From positions 558,001 to 622,000 of the forward strand of contig CAVYWD010000011.1 of NCBI GenBank assembly GCA_963772225.1: DNA of 64,000 bases. Direction: 5' to 3'. The notes under the pieces were generated by a model that had not been told where the DNA came from, did no database searches, and was given only the letters and a program-made list of their open reading frames with translations. This DNA comes from CAVYWD01 sp963772225 (GTDB lineage Bacteria > Myxococcota > Myxococcia > Myxococcales > UBA5297). Positions 33,381 to 41,475 of the stretch are shown here, one piece after another. Both the position numbers and the translations under genes were made by a program. The stretch's first letter is position 1. Every line of letters starts with the position of its first letter.

Positions 33381-33767
33381 ATGAGCAGCAAGCCTCGGGT
33401 TCTGGTCGTCGACGACGACCCGCCGATGCGCAAGTTGGTTCGCGGCTACCTCGAGAAGATGGGAATGCAGGTGGACGAGGCTTCCTGCGGCGCCGCGGCG
33501 ATCAAGCACCTCTCCGAGGTCCGCCCAGACCTCATCTGCCTCGACTTGACCCTGCCGGAGTTCTCGGGATTCGACATCTGCGATTTCATTCGCTCGCGAC
33601 CGGAGCTCGCGAACGTCCCGGTCTTGATGATCAGCGCCCGCAAGCTTCCGGGCGATCGCGCGCTGGCCGAGGAGGCCGGCGTCTCGAGCTATCTCGCCAA
33701 GCCGTTTAAGCCCGCGGAGCTCGTGCAGCAGGTGAACGCGCTCTTGGGCGCGCGGAAAGCCGGTTGA
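33381..33767 (+). CDS. CheY-like response regulator within the polysaccharide cluster
   Basis: A 128-residue single receiver with VLVVDDDPP, phospho-acceptor Asp in ICLDLTLPEFSG, Ser in LMISAR and Lys in LAKPFKP. It has no output domain, so it should act by binding a partner. Its stop TGA (33765-33767) is 2 bp before the Wzz ATG, so the two are translationally close and probably functionally linked. No kinase is encoded in the cluster. Confidence 0.88.
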   Translation: MSSKPRVLVVDDDPPMRKLVRGYLEKMGMQVDEASCGAAAIKHLSEVRPDLICLDLTLPEFSGFDICDFIRSRPELANVPVLMISARKLPGDRALAEEAGVSSYLAKPFKPAELVQQVNALLGARKAG

Positions 33768-33769
33768 TC

Positions 33770-35237
33770 ATGCCCGTCACTCCGCCGCCCGGGTCGAGCC
33801 CCGCGCCGGTCTCACCGACCGACTCGGAAGACCTGTTCGACTACGCCCTGGTCGGCGCATGGATCCACTTCGCTCTGGGCTCGGTCCGCCGACACCGCCG
33901 GCGCGCCACCCTGGTCTTTCTGGCTTTCACTTGCCTCTCTGCCACCGCGCCTTGGGTGATGCCCAAGAAGTGGCACACCGAAACGGAGATCCTCATTCAG
34001 CGAAACCAGATGGAGGCAGTCGCCGACCGCGCGCCGATCTCGGAGGACGCCCCGACGCGCGCGGCGTCCGAGCTGATCATGCGGCGAGACAACCTCATCG
34101 CGCTGATCAAACAGACGAACCTCCTGGAGCAGTACAGCCGGGGCCGCCCCGCCCCGCTGTTGGCGCTCGACAAGGTGAGATCGCTCATCAGCGGCCCCAT
34201 GACCGAAGAGGACAAGGTCGACGCGCTCATCACCATCCTCAAGAAGCAGCTCCAGGTGACCACCGACGACGGCAAGGGGAAAGTCACCCTGAGCCTGACG
34301 TGGTCCGACCCTCAGCTCTCTTATCGCATCGTCGACGCGCTCCAGCAGAACTTCATCGAGTCCCGGCACGCGATCGAGGTCTCTTCCATCGCCGAGCTCA
34401 TCTCCATCCTCGAGGGCCACTCGGCTGAGCTGCGAGACAACATCACCTTCACCATCGAGGAGCTGCGCAAGGCCACGGAGCCGCCCGCGCTTCAGGCGCC
34501 CTCGGGCCCTGGGTCCGCGTTGGCGCGCCCCGTCTCCACGCCGCAGCCGGGGCCGGACAAGGAAGCCGCCGAGCTCGAGTCGCGCATCGCGGCCACCGCG
34601 AAGGCCATCAACGACTTGGAGGAGAACCGGACTCGGAGGCTCACCGAGCTTCAGAGCCAGCTCGACGAGCAAGTGGCCATCTACGGCCCTTCGCACCCGG
34701 AGATCATCAACCGCAGGCTGAGCATCGAGGCGCTGCAACAGGAATCCCCGCAAATCGAGTCGCTCCGCCGTGAAGAGAAGGGCTTGCGCGAGCGGCTCGC
34801 CGCCGCCAGCGCCCGTCGCCAGGCGCCGGAGAGACCCTTGCTCCCCGCGCCGGCGCCCATCAACTTCGGCGAGGCTCGCAATGGAGCTCGGGCGCGGGAC
34901 GATGACGTCGCGATTTCGTATCTGCGAAATCAGCAGCGCATTCTGTCGGAGCGCCTGGAGGAGATGCAGGGCCGGATCAAGGAGGCGCGCATCAGGCTCG
35001 ACATCGCGCGCGCTGGATTCAAGAACCGCTACGTGATCGTCCAACCGCCCCGCGTGCCCAAGAAGCCGTCGGGCCAGCCGGCCGCGGTACTCGTCGTCGC
35101 CGGCTCCCTGGCGGGGCTTCTCATCGGTTTCGTCGCCGCCGTCGCCGCCGACGTCCGCGCTGGAAAGATCCTCGAAAGCTGGCAGAATCGAAAAAAGTCT
35201 CAAGCTGCCGCTTCTCGGCGAAGTGAGGCTGCCGTGA
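33770..35237 (+). CDS. Wzz-type polysaccharide copolymerase (one +1 frame break at 35183)
   Basis: About 488 residues when the surplus C at 35183 is skipped: KILESW continues as RIEKSLKLPLLGEVRLP and stops at TGA 35237. Two transmembrane helices bracket the protein (LVFLAFTCLSATAPWVM near residue 50 and AVLVVAGSLAGLLIGFVAAV near 460), with a long periplasmic coiled-coil between (AELESRIAATAKAINDLEENR..., RIKEARIRLDIARAGF) and the Pro-rich VIVQPPRVPKKPSG motif before helix 2. The restored end (LPLLGEV) is the typical linker toward a BY-kinase domain, which follows as a separate gene. Controls chain length in Wzy-dependent synthesis. Confidence 0.85.
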
Positions 35238-35262
35238 GCGCGCGGTTCCCCGGGGAGGCGCC

Positions 35263-35823
35263 ATGAGCCGCTGGTCGGTCTCTCGCCCAAAGCTCTCGCT
35301 GACCAAGTTGGGCGACCGCGCCGAGCGCTCGAGCCCCGCCGACGCGGTGACCAAGCCCCAGCTCGGGTCCTCTCTGGCCAAGGACGGAATCCCCAAGCCG
35401 CTCAAGCTCGATTCGCACGAGATTCAGAAGCTCTGGTTCGCGCTGCTGAAGCGACCCTGGCGCTCGCTGGTCGTTGCCGCTGCAAACGCCGAGGGCCACA
35501 GCTGGGAGATCGCCGAGGCGCTGGCCGAGGTGGGCCAGCTCCATTGGGGTACGACCATTCGGCTCATGGACGCCGAGGGCGTGGCGCTGTCCGAGGCCTC
35601 CTCGCTGGTGGCCGAGATGACCCTGCACGCTTCTGCTGGCAAGCCGGTGTTCGTCGCGGTCGGCTCGCTGGTGGAGAACCTGGCCGGCGTGCCGCTCGCC
35701 CATGCGGCCGACGGCGTGATCCTGTGCGTGACGCTCGGAGCGGCCGACTTCACCAGCGCCCGCCGCTCGGTGGAGCTCATCGGAGCCGAAAAGGTCCTCG
35801 GCTGCGTGGCGCTGCGCCGATGA
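35263..35823 (+). CDS. BY-kinase-like protein without a P-loop
   Basis: A 186-residue protein in the place where Wzc-type clusters encode the tyrosine autokinase. Its fold pattern matches one (helix LDSHEIQKLWFALLK, strand SLVVAAANAEGHSWEIAEALAEVG, later HAADGVILCVTLGAADFTSARRSVELIGAEKVLGCVAL), yet the Walker A element expected at AAANAEGHSWEIA has no Gly-Lys-Ser/Thr, Walker A' is missing, and there is no C-terminal Tyr cluster. It is therefore probably a non-catalytic regulator of Wzz. A GGGGAGG ribosome site precedes ATG 35263. Confidence 0.7.
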   Translation: MSRWSVSRPKLSLTKLGDRAERSSPADAVTKPQLGSSLAKDGIPKPLKLDSHEIQKLWFALLKRPWRSLVVAAANAEGHSWEIAEALAEVGQLHWGTTIRLMDAEGVALSEASSLVAEMTLHASAGKPVFVAVGSLVENLAGVPLAHAADGVILCVTLGAADFTSARRSVELIGAEKVLGCVALRR

Positions 35824-35838
35824 GCTAAAAGGACGCTC

Positions 35839-36639
35839 ATGCCCTCCTCGTCGACGCCCCTTCGCCCCAGGCTTCGCTTGGGACCTATCAACATCGATCG
35901 CCTGACCTTCGCCCAGGCGCTCGACGCCATCGAAGGGCTCGTGGCCGCCGGCTCCGGCGGGGCGGTCTTCACGCCCAACATCGACCACGTGGTCCTCGCC
36001 GAAGACGACCCGGCTTTTCGCGCGGCTTACGCCGAGGCGAGCCTCTCCCTCGTCGACGGGATGCCGCTGCTCTGGGCTTCCAGGCTGTTGGGCCAGCCTC
36101 TTCCCGAGAAGATCTCGGGCTCGGACCTGGTCTGGCCGCTGCTCGAGCGGGCCGGCCAGCGGGGCTGGCGGGTCTTTCTGACGGGCGCCGGACCGGGCGT
36201 CGCCGAGGTCGCCGCCGAGCGGGTCCGCCGCGAGCTCGGGGTGAACGTGGTCGGCACCGACGCCCCTCGGATCAACCGCTCGCCCGGAGGCGGTGACCAA
36301 AGCGAGCAGGCAGCAGCTCGGGTCGCCGCCGCCCGCGCGGAGCTGGTGCTGGTCGGCTTCGGCGCGCCCAAGCAAGAGGTCTGGGCGCATCGGTTCCGCG
36401 CGGCGCTGGGCCCGGCGGTTGCGGTCGCTTGCGGAGCCGGCATCGACTTCCTCGCCGGTCGCGTTCGTCGCGCGCCGCCCTGGGTCTCCAAGGCAGGGCT
36501 CGAGTGGGCGTTCCGACTGGCGATGGAGCCGCGCCGCCTCTGGCGCCGATACCTCGTCCAGGACCCGAAGTTCGCCCTCATCCTCGCCCGCGAGCTCCTG
36601 GCTCGTCGCCGCGCTTCCGTCGGACTCTCCACGCCGTGA
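35839..36639 (+). CDS. WecG/TagA/CpsF family glycosyltransferase
   Basis: A 266-residue enzyme of the GT26 group, which adds ManNAc-type or hexuronate sugars to lipid-linked intermediates on the cytosolic face. Motifs: FTPNIDHVVLAEDDPAFRAAYAEASLSLVDGMPLLWASRLLG (the T-x-N-x-x-x-V and D-G-x-P elements with catalytic Asp), ISGSDLVWPLLE, VFLTGAGPGVAEVAAERV, LVLVGFGAPKQEVWA and a C-terminal Trp/Arg-rich membrane-binding helix (GLEWAFRLAMEPRRLWRRYL). Starts 15 bp after the BY-kinase-like gene; last recognisable member of the cluster. Confidence 0.88.
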   Translation: MPSSSTPLRPRLRLGPINIDRLTFAQALDAIEGLVAAGSGGAVFTPNIDHVVLAEDDPAFRAAYAEASLSLVDGMPLLWASRLLGQPLPEKISGSDLVWPLLERAGQRGWRVFLTGAGPGVAEVAAERVRRELGVNVVGTDAPRINRSPGGGDQSEQAAARVAAARAELVLVGFGAPKQEVWAHRFRAALGPAVAVACGAGIDFLAGRVRRAPPWVSKAGLEWAFRLAMEPRRLWRRYLVQDPKFALILARELLARRRASVGLSTP

Positions 36640-36735
36640 CTCGCCTCCCCACTCGGGCGCTGGCGCTGGCAGCTCGGCGCTTGCTTGATGCTTCGGTCCG
36701 AACCCCATTGAGCGGCCGGCGAGGAGACGTCATCC

Positions 36736-37545
36736 ATGGATTCCTTCGATGAAGGGAGCGGGCGCCGCGATCCAGGAGCGGCTCTTCGACCGCGGCGCTG
36801 GCCGCTGGCGCTGGTCGCTGTCCTGGCCGCGTGTGCGCTCGGCCTTCTCTACTGGCGCTCTGCGGCAACCCCTCGACCGGCAGAGCCGGAAAGAAGCGCT
36901 GAGGTCGCTGCGGCGCCGACTTCGGACGCTGGAGCCGGCTCTGCCGCACTCCCCGCGCTCGGGCCCGCCGAGCAGACGGACCCGCTGGTGCGCGAGGTCC
37001 TCGGCCGGCTCCTCCAAGAACGCGCCATCGAGCGCTGGCTCGAGAGCCAGGACCTCGTGCGGCGCTTCGTCGCCGCCGTCAACGCCATCGCCGACGGCGA
37101 GTCGCCTCGCGCGAGCCTCCCTTTCCTCGCGCCCGAGGGAGCCTTCGCGGTTCGCCGCGAAGGGGAGCGCACCTTCGTCGACGAGCGCAGCTACGCTCGG
37201 TACGCGCCCTTCACGCTGACTCTCCGCGCCCTCGACCCCAAGGCTTGCGCCGCCGCCTATGCGCGCCTCTCCCCGCTTCTGGAATCGGCCCACGCCGAGA
37301 TCGGCCGGCCAGGCACCACCTTCGCCGCCGCGCTCGGCAGGGCGATCGGCCGGCTGGTTCGCGTCTCCGTGCCCCAAGGTGCTCTGGCGGTCGAGTCGCC
37401 CAAGGTCCTCTACCAGTTCGCCGACCCGGCGCTCGAGTCGCTCCCCGCAGCTGAAAAGCAGCTCCTCCGCCTCGGCCCCGAAAACGCCCGAGCGCTCCAG
37501 GAGAAGCTCGCCGCCGTCGCGGCGGCCATCGGGCTTCCCCCTTGA
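36736..37545 (+). CDS. DUF3014-type membrane-anchored periplasmic protein
   Basis: A 269-residue protein with one N-terminal transmembrane helix (PLALVAVLAACALGLLYW) and a periplasmic helical domain: LVREVLGRLLQERAIERWLESQDLVRRFVAAVNAIADG, then RYAPFTLTLRALDPKACAAAYARLSPLLESAHAEIG, and VLYQFADPALESLPAAEKQLLRLGPENARALQEKL. This order is that of DUF3014 proteins, whose role is not established. It follows the glycosyltransferase by 96 bp and could be in the same transcript. Starts at ATG 36736. Confidence 0.75.
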   Translation: MDSFDEGSGRRDPGAALRPRRWPLALVAVLAACALGLLYWRSAATPRPAEPERSAEVAAAPTSDAGAGSAALPALGPAEQTDPLVREVLGRLLQERAIERWLESQDLVRRFVAAVNAIADGESPRASLPFLAPEGAFAVRREGERTFVDERSYARYAPFTLTLRALDPKACAAAYARLSPLLESAHAEIGRPGTTFAAALGRAIGRLVRVSVPQGALAVESPKVLYQFADPALESLPAAEKQLLRLGPENARALQEKLAAVAAAIGLPP

Positions 37546-37639
37546 TGGAGCGGGCGGCGCGAGGCCCTTTGCGCCGGGCGCTCGCGCTTGCCGGCGCTCC
37601 TTGGCTTCTCTGCCCGCGGCAGCGCGGCTTGCTGATACG

Positions 37640-37993
37640 ATGCGCCCGCTCATGGCCGACGAGTCCACACCGTACTGGGTCCTGCTCTCCATCCTCTTCA
37701 GCTCCGTCCCGCTGACGCCGTCGTTGGCGATGGCGCTGCACCAAGCCGCGTTCGATCTCTTCCAGCGAGGCGACTCTTCCAAAGAGGTCGCCGGGGACCT
37801 GATGCACGGGCGGGTCACGAACCTCAAGAAGCATCTGGTGCTGGGCGAGATCGCAGGGCCCGCCTTCGAGGCCGACTTGGAGACCGCGCGAGGCAAGGGG
37901 CGGGTGCGTTTTCTCCTGACCCGGCAGGGGCTCGAGCTGATGGAGGCGCGGCAGACGCCGGCGCCCTCCGCGCGCAAGCAGTTCCTGAACTGA
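37640..37993 (+). CDS. Small conserved-looking protein, unknown function
   Basis: A 117-residue protein (113 if ATG 37652 is the start, which gives MADESTPYW). It has a hydrophobic N-terminal stretch (WVLLSILFSSVPLTPSLAMAL), then LFQRGDSSKEVAGDLMHGR and a basic C-terminus. I do not recognise a family. It has no clear ribosome site before either ATG. Its stop abuts the end of the convergent cheB-like gene with no space between. Confidence 0.5.
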   Translation: MRPLMADESTPYWVLLSILFSSVPLTPSLAMALHQAAFDLFQRGDSSKEVAGDLMHGRVTNLKKHLVLGEIAGPAFEADLETARGKGRVRFLLTRQGLELMEARQTPAPSARKQFLN

Positions 37994-38992
37994 TCAGCCG
38001 ACCGCGCGGAGGGATGGCCGGGCGACGAAGCGCGAGAGCCAATCGCCCAGCTTTTCCGGCGTCGCCACTGCGTCCGCGGGGCCGGACTCCAAGGCGGCAG
38101 AGGGCATTCCCGGCATGGCAGCGCTCTCCGGCGCCTGCACCAGGACGAGTCCTCCCGCCCCGCGGATGGCGGAGCACCCGCGAGCGCCGTCCCGGCCCAT
38201 GCCGGAGAGCACGACCGCCAGAGCGCCCGCGCCGAAGCTGCACGCCGCGCTCTCGAACAGGCGGTCGACGCAGGGGTGGAAATGGCCGCTGCCCGCGGGC
38301 GCCGCCTGGAAGCTCCCGTTCGCCGCGAACGCGAGGTCGCGGGACTCGGGCGCGAAGTAGACGCAGTTCGGCTCCGGTCGAGCACCCGACTCCGCCTCGC
38401 GGCAGGGCCGGACTTCAGAGAGCCAGGCGACCAGGGTATCGAGGAAGCCGTGGTCGATGTGCTGCGCGACGACGATGGGCATGGGCATCGGGCTGGGCAA
38501 ATGCCCGAGCAGCGCGCGCAGCGCCGAAGGGCCGCCCGCTGAGGAGCCCACCACCACCAAGCGCGGCCGCGCGCTCGGGCGCTGCAGGGCCGGCCTGGCG
38601 CATGCGGCCGGAGGCGGCCTGCTCCCAGCGGCCTTTCGCACGGCGCGCGCCAGTTGGCGCGCCAGCTCCGCGGAGACCTCGCGCCCGAGCCAGATGACGT
38701 CGAACGCGCCCGCCTCCAGAGCGCAGTAGGCGGAGACGGGACCGTTTCCCGGGTGCATCACGCCGAGCGCAGGCAACCCTCCGAGCGCGAGCGGCCGAAG
38801 CCCCTCGAGGTGCTCGGGGGCACGCGAGGCGATGCCAAAGAGCACCACGTCTGCGGCGCGGGCGCGCGCGGCTTCCGCGGCGTTCGACCGAAGCGCCTCG
38901 CCCACCAGGCACATCGACGGGTCGCCCGACAGGAGCTCGCGGAGCAGCGCGGCGTGTTTCGCGCTGTCCTCGGCCAACAGGACGCGGATCAT
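37994..38992 (-). CDS. CheB-type protein-glutamate methylesterase with pseudo-receiver
   Basis: A 332-residue two-domain protein. The C-terminal methylesterase domain has its full catalytic set: Ser in VVGSSAGGPSAL, His in VVAQHIDHGFLDTL, Asp in LSGMGRDGARG, plus the QAPESAAMPGMPSAAL segment. It removes methyl groups from chemoreceptor glutamates or acts on related substrates. The N-terminal receiver keeps VLLAEDS, but the phospho-acceptor position reads VVLFGIASRAPE, with Gly53 where Asp belongs, so normal phospho-activation appears lost. No cheA, cheR or receptor gene is nearby. ATG 38992 is chosen since it gives MIRVLLAEDS after GGAGGG. Confidence 0.85.
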   Translation of the reverse strand: MIRVLLAEDSAKHAALLRELLSGDPSMCLVGEALRSNAAEAARARAADVVLFGIASRAPEHLEGLRPLALGGLPALGVMHPGNGPVSAYCALEAGAFDVIWLGREVSAELARQLARAVRKAAGSRPPPAACARPALQRPSARPRLVVVGSSAGGPSALRALLGHLPSPMPMPIVVAQHIDHGFLDTLVAWLSEVRPCREAESGARPEPNCVYFAPESRDLAFAANGSFQAAPAGSGHFHPCVDRLFESAACSFGAGALAVVLSGMGRDGARGCSAIRGAGGLVLVQAPESAAMPGMPSAALESGPADAVATPEKLGDWLSRFVARPSLRAVG

Positions 38993-39240
38993 GGGCGGCA
39001 AGGCCCTCCGACGGCGACGAGCCACCGCGCCGCCCGCTGGATGCCCTGCACTGGCGTGCAAGCGAAAGGCCGCCCTCGGGAGGACGGCGGCTCGCGCCCT
39101 TACCTTGCCTCGGCGCAGCCCGAGCAAGGTCGCGGCGGACCTTGTCGAGGGCAAGGGCCTCACCTCCGTCGCCCGAGCGGCCAAGTCCCAGCCCGAGGGG
39201 CCGGCCGGCTGCATCCCTCCGCGCGAATCCGCCGGCAGAT

Positions 39241-40890
39241 CTACGCGCCGGCGGCCGTGAACGCCGCGTCGACGATCGCCTGGGCCTCTCGCTGAATCCG
39301 CGCGAGGTGCTCGGCCCCGGAGAAGCTCTCCGCGTAGATCTTGTAGACGTCTTCCGTTCCCGACGGGCGTGCGGCGAACCACCCATTCTGAGCGACGACC
39401 TTGAGGCCTCCGATGGCGGCGCCGTTGCCCGGCGCGCGGGTGAGACGGGCCAACACGGGCTCGCCGGCCAGCGTCTGCGCCGCGACGTGCTCCGGCGCGA
39501 GGTTCTTGAGCACGCGCTTCTGCGCAGGGGTGGCCGGCGCGTCACGCCGCTCGTACACCGGCGCGCCGAGGCGCTCGGTAAGGGCGCGATAGTGCTCGGA
39601 AGGCGTCTTGCCGGTCTTGGCGGTGATCTCCGCGGCGAGCAGATCGAGGAGGATGCCGTCCTTGTCGGTGGTCCAGACCGTGCCGTCGAGGCGCAAGAAG
39701 CTCGCGCCTGCGCTCTCCTCGCCACCGAAGCCGAACGAGCCGTCGAGCAGGCCGGATACGAACCACTTGAAGCCGACGGGCACTTCGCACAGGGGCTTGC
39801 CGAGGCTCTTCGCGACGCGATCGACCAGGGCGCTGGTCACCGCCGTCTTCCCGACCTGAGCGCTCGCGGGCCAGCCGGGGCGATTCTTGAACAGGTAGTC
39901 GATGGCCACCGCGAGGTAGTGGTTGGGGTTCATCAGCCCGTCGCGGGTGACGATGCCGTGCCTATCGGAGTCGGCGTCGTTCCCGAACGCGATGTCGAAG
40001 CGGTCCTTGAGTCCGATGAGCCCCGCCATCGCGTAGGGCGACGAGCAGTCCATCCGGATCTTCCCGTCGTGGTCGACCGACATGAAGCCGAACGTCGGGT
40101 CCACGCGCCGATTCACGACGGTGAGCTTGAGGTCGTACCGCTCGGCGATGGGATCCCAATAGGCGAGGCTCGCGCCCCCCATGGGGTCCACGCCGATGGA
40201 GAGACCCGCGCCGCGGACCGCCGCGAGGTCCAAGGCGCTCTCGAGCCCCTCGACATAGGGACGAACGAAGTCGTGCTCGGCGGTGGTGGGCGCCTTGAGC
40301 GCCCGCTCGTACGGGATGCGCCGAATCCCCTCGAGGCCCGCTTCGAGGAGCGCGTTGGCCCGCTTCTCGATGGCCGAGGTGATGTCGGCATCGGCCGGGC
40401 CGCCGTGCGGCGGGTTGTACTTGAAGCCTCCGCCGTCGGGCGGGTTGTGCGAGGGCGTGATGACGATTCCGTCGGCGAGGCCGGTCTCCCGCCCGCGGTT
40501 GAGCTCGAGGATGGCCAAGGACACCGCCGGGGTCGGCGTGTATCCGAAGCCCCGCTGATACCGGACCTCGACGCGGTTCGCGGCCAGAACCTCCAGGGCG
40601 GTGGCGAAAGCCGGCTCGGAGAGCGCGTGGGTGTCGACGCCGACGAAGAGCGGCCCATTGATGCCCTTCGCCGCTCGGTGCTCGACGACGGCCTGCGTCA
40701 CCGCGAGGATGTGCGCCTCGTTGAAGGAGCGGGCTTGGGCGACCCCGCGGTGGCCCGAAGTGCCAAACTCCACGCGCTCGGCCGGACGAGACGGATCGGG
40801 GTGGCGCGCGAAGTAATCGGTGACCAGACGCGGGACGTTCACGAGAAGGGATGCGGGCGCGGGCTTTCCGGCGAGGGGGTGCAATGACAA
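39241..40890 (-). CDS. pgm: Phosphoglucomutase, alpha-D-glucose type
   Basis: A 549-residue enzyme that interconverts glucose-1-phosphate and glucose-6-phosphate; E. coli Pgm has a similar length. Motifs: EFGTSGHRG near residue 45, the phosphoserine loop [24 protein letters not shown], metal loop [11 protein letters not shown], sugar loop [10 protein letters not shown] and phosphate loop [17 protein letters not shown] chose TTG 40890 as start since [22 protein letters not shown] mirrors the E. coli N-terminus and an AGAGAGG site lies 5 bp upstream; the frame is open further to 41088 without support. It can feed glucose-1-phosphate to polysaccharide synthesis. Divergent from a receiver gene. 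Confidence 0.93.
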   Translation of the reverse strand: MSLHPLAGKPAPASLLVNVPRLVTDYFARHPDPSRPAERVEFGTSGHRGVAQARSFNEAHILAVTQAVVEHRAAKGINGPLFVGVDTHALSEPAFATALEVLAANRVEVRYQRGFGYTPTPAVSLAILELNRGRETGLADGIVITPSHNPPDGGGFKYNPPHGGPADADITSAIEKRANALLEAGLEGIRRIPYERALKAPTTAEHDFVRPYVEGLESALDLAAVRGAGLSIGVDPMGGASLAYWDPIAERYDLKLTVVNRRVDPTFGFMSVDHDGKIRMDCSSPYAMAGLIGLKDRFDIAFGNDADSDRHGIVTRDGLMNPNHYLAVAIDYLFKNRPGWPASAQVGKTAVTSALVDRVAKSLGKPLCEVPVGFKWFVSGLLDGSFGFGGEESAGASFLRLDGTVWTTDKDGILLDLLAAEITAKTGKTPSEHYRALTERLGAPVYERRDAPATPAQKRVLKNLAPEHVAAQTLAGEPVLARLTRAPGNGAAIGGLKVVAQNGWFAARPSGTEDVYKIYAESFSGAEHLARIQREAQAIVDAAFTAAGA

Positions 40891-40895
40891 TGGGT

Positions 40896-40902
40896 CCTCT
40901 CT
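40896..40902 (-). promoter_or_regulatory. Ribosome binding site AGAGAGG deciding a TTG start for pgm
   Basis: On the minus strand AGAGAGG sits 5 bases before TTG 40890. With this start the protein begins [12 protein letters not shown], which lines up with the usual Pgm N-terminus. This is what decides against the longer frame. Confidence 0.65.
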
Positions 40903-41075
40903 TTCCTTGTCGAGCGCTTGTATCTCGGCCCCGGTGCCGCCGGCCCGGCGAGCGGGCACGAGGGCCGTCGATCGTAACTTGCTCGACACTCGTGCGCTGT
41001 ACACAACTCCTTCGACGCACGTGCGGCGCGTTCCCGATAACATTGTCGCCGAGTCGTTTCTTGCGGAGGGGGCTC

Positions 41076-41447
41076 TTGGACGACCCACTGCCGATCCTCA
41101 TCGTCGACGACGATGCCTTGGTGCGCGAGATCCAATCGGCCATCTTGGCGTCCCTGGGCTTCCGCGCTCTCGAGGCAAGCGACGTGGCGCAGGCGCTGGC
41201 GCTCCTCGAGCGCGAGCGCTTCGCCTGCGTGATCACCGACCTCGTCATGCCGGGCCAGGGCGGGTTGGCGCTCCTGCGCCACTGCAAGAGCCGCTTCCCC
41301 GACCTGCGCGTGATCGTCTGCAGCGGCTTCGCCAAGCCTCCCGACTTGCGGCCCGAGGGCGCGGCGCACTTCCTGCCCAAGCCGTTCACGCGCCGGCAGA
41401 TGGCGGCGGCATTGGAGAGCGTTGGCGCGCAGGTCGCACTGGGATAA
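41076..41447 (+). CDS. CheY-like response regulator
   Basis: A 123-residue single receiver with [10 protein letters not shown], phospho-acceptor Asp in [12 protein letters not shown], Ser in VIVCSGF and Lys in FLPKPF. The start is TTG 41076 ([10 protein letters not shown]) behind a GGAGGGGG ribosome site; the frame runs upstream to 40851 over the pgm promoter region, which is implausible. It is an orphan regulator without an adjacent kinase; its 3' end faces the C69 peptidase gene. Confidence 0.85.
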   Translation: MDDPLPILIVDDDALVREIQSAILASLGFRALEASDVAQALALLERERFACVITDLVMPGQGGLALLRHCKSRFPDLRVIVCSGFAKPPDLRPEGAAHFLPKPFTRRQMAAALESVGAQVALG

Positions 41448-41475
41448 GGCGCGACACCCTGCCGGTCCGCTCCTG

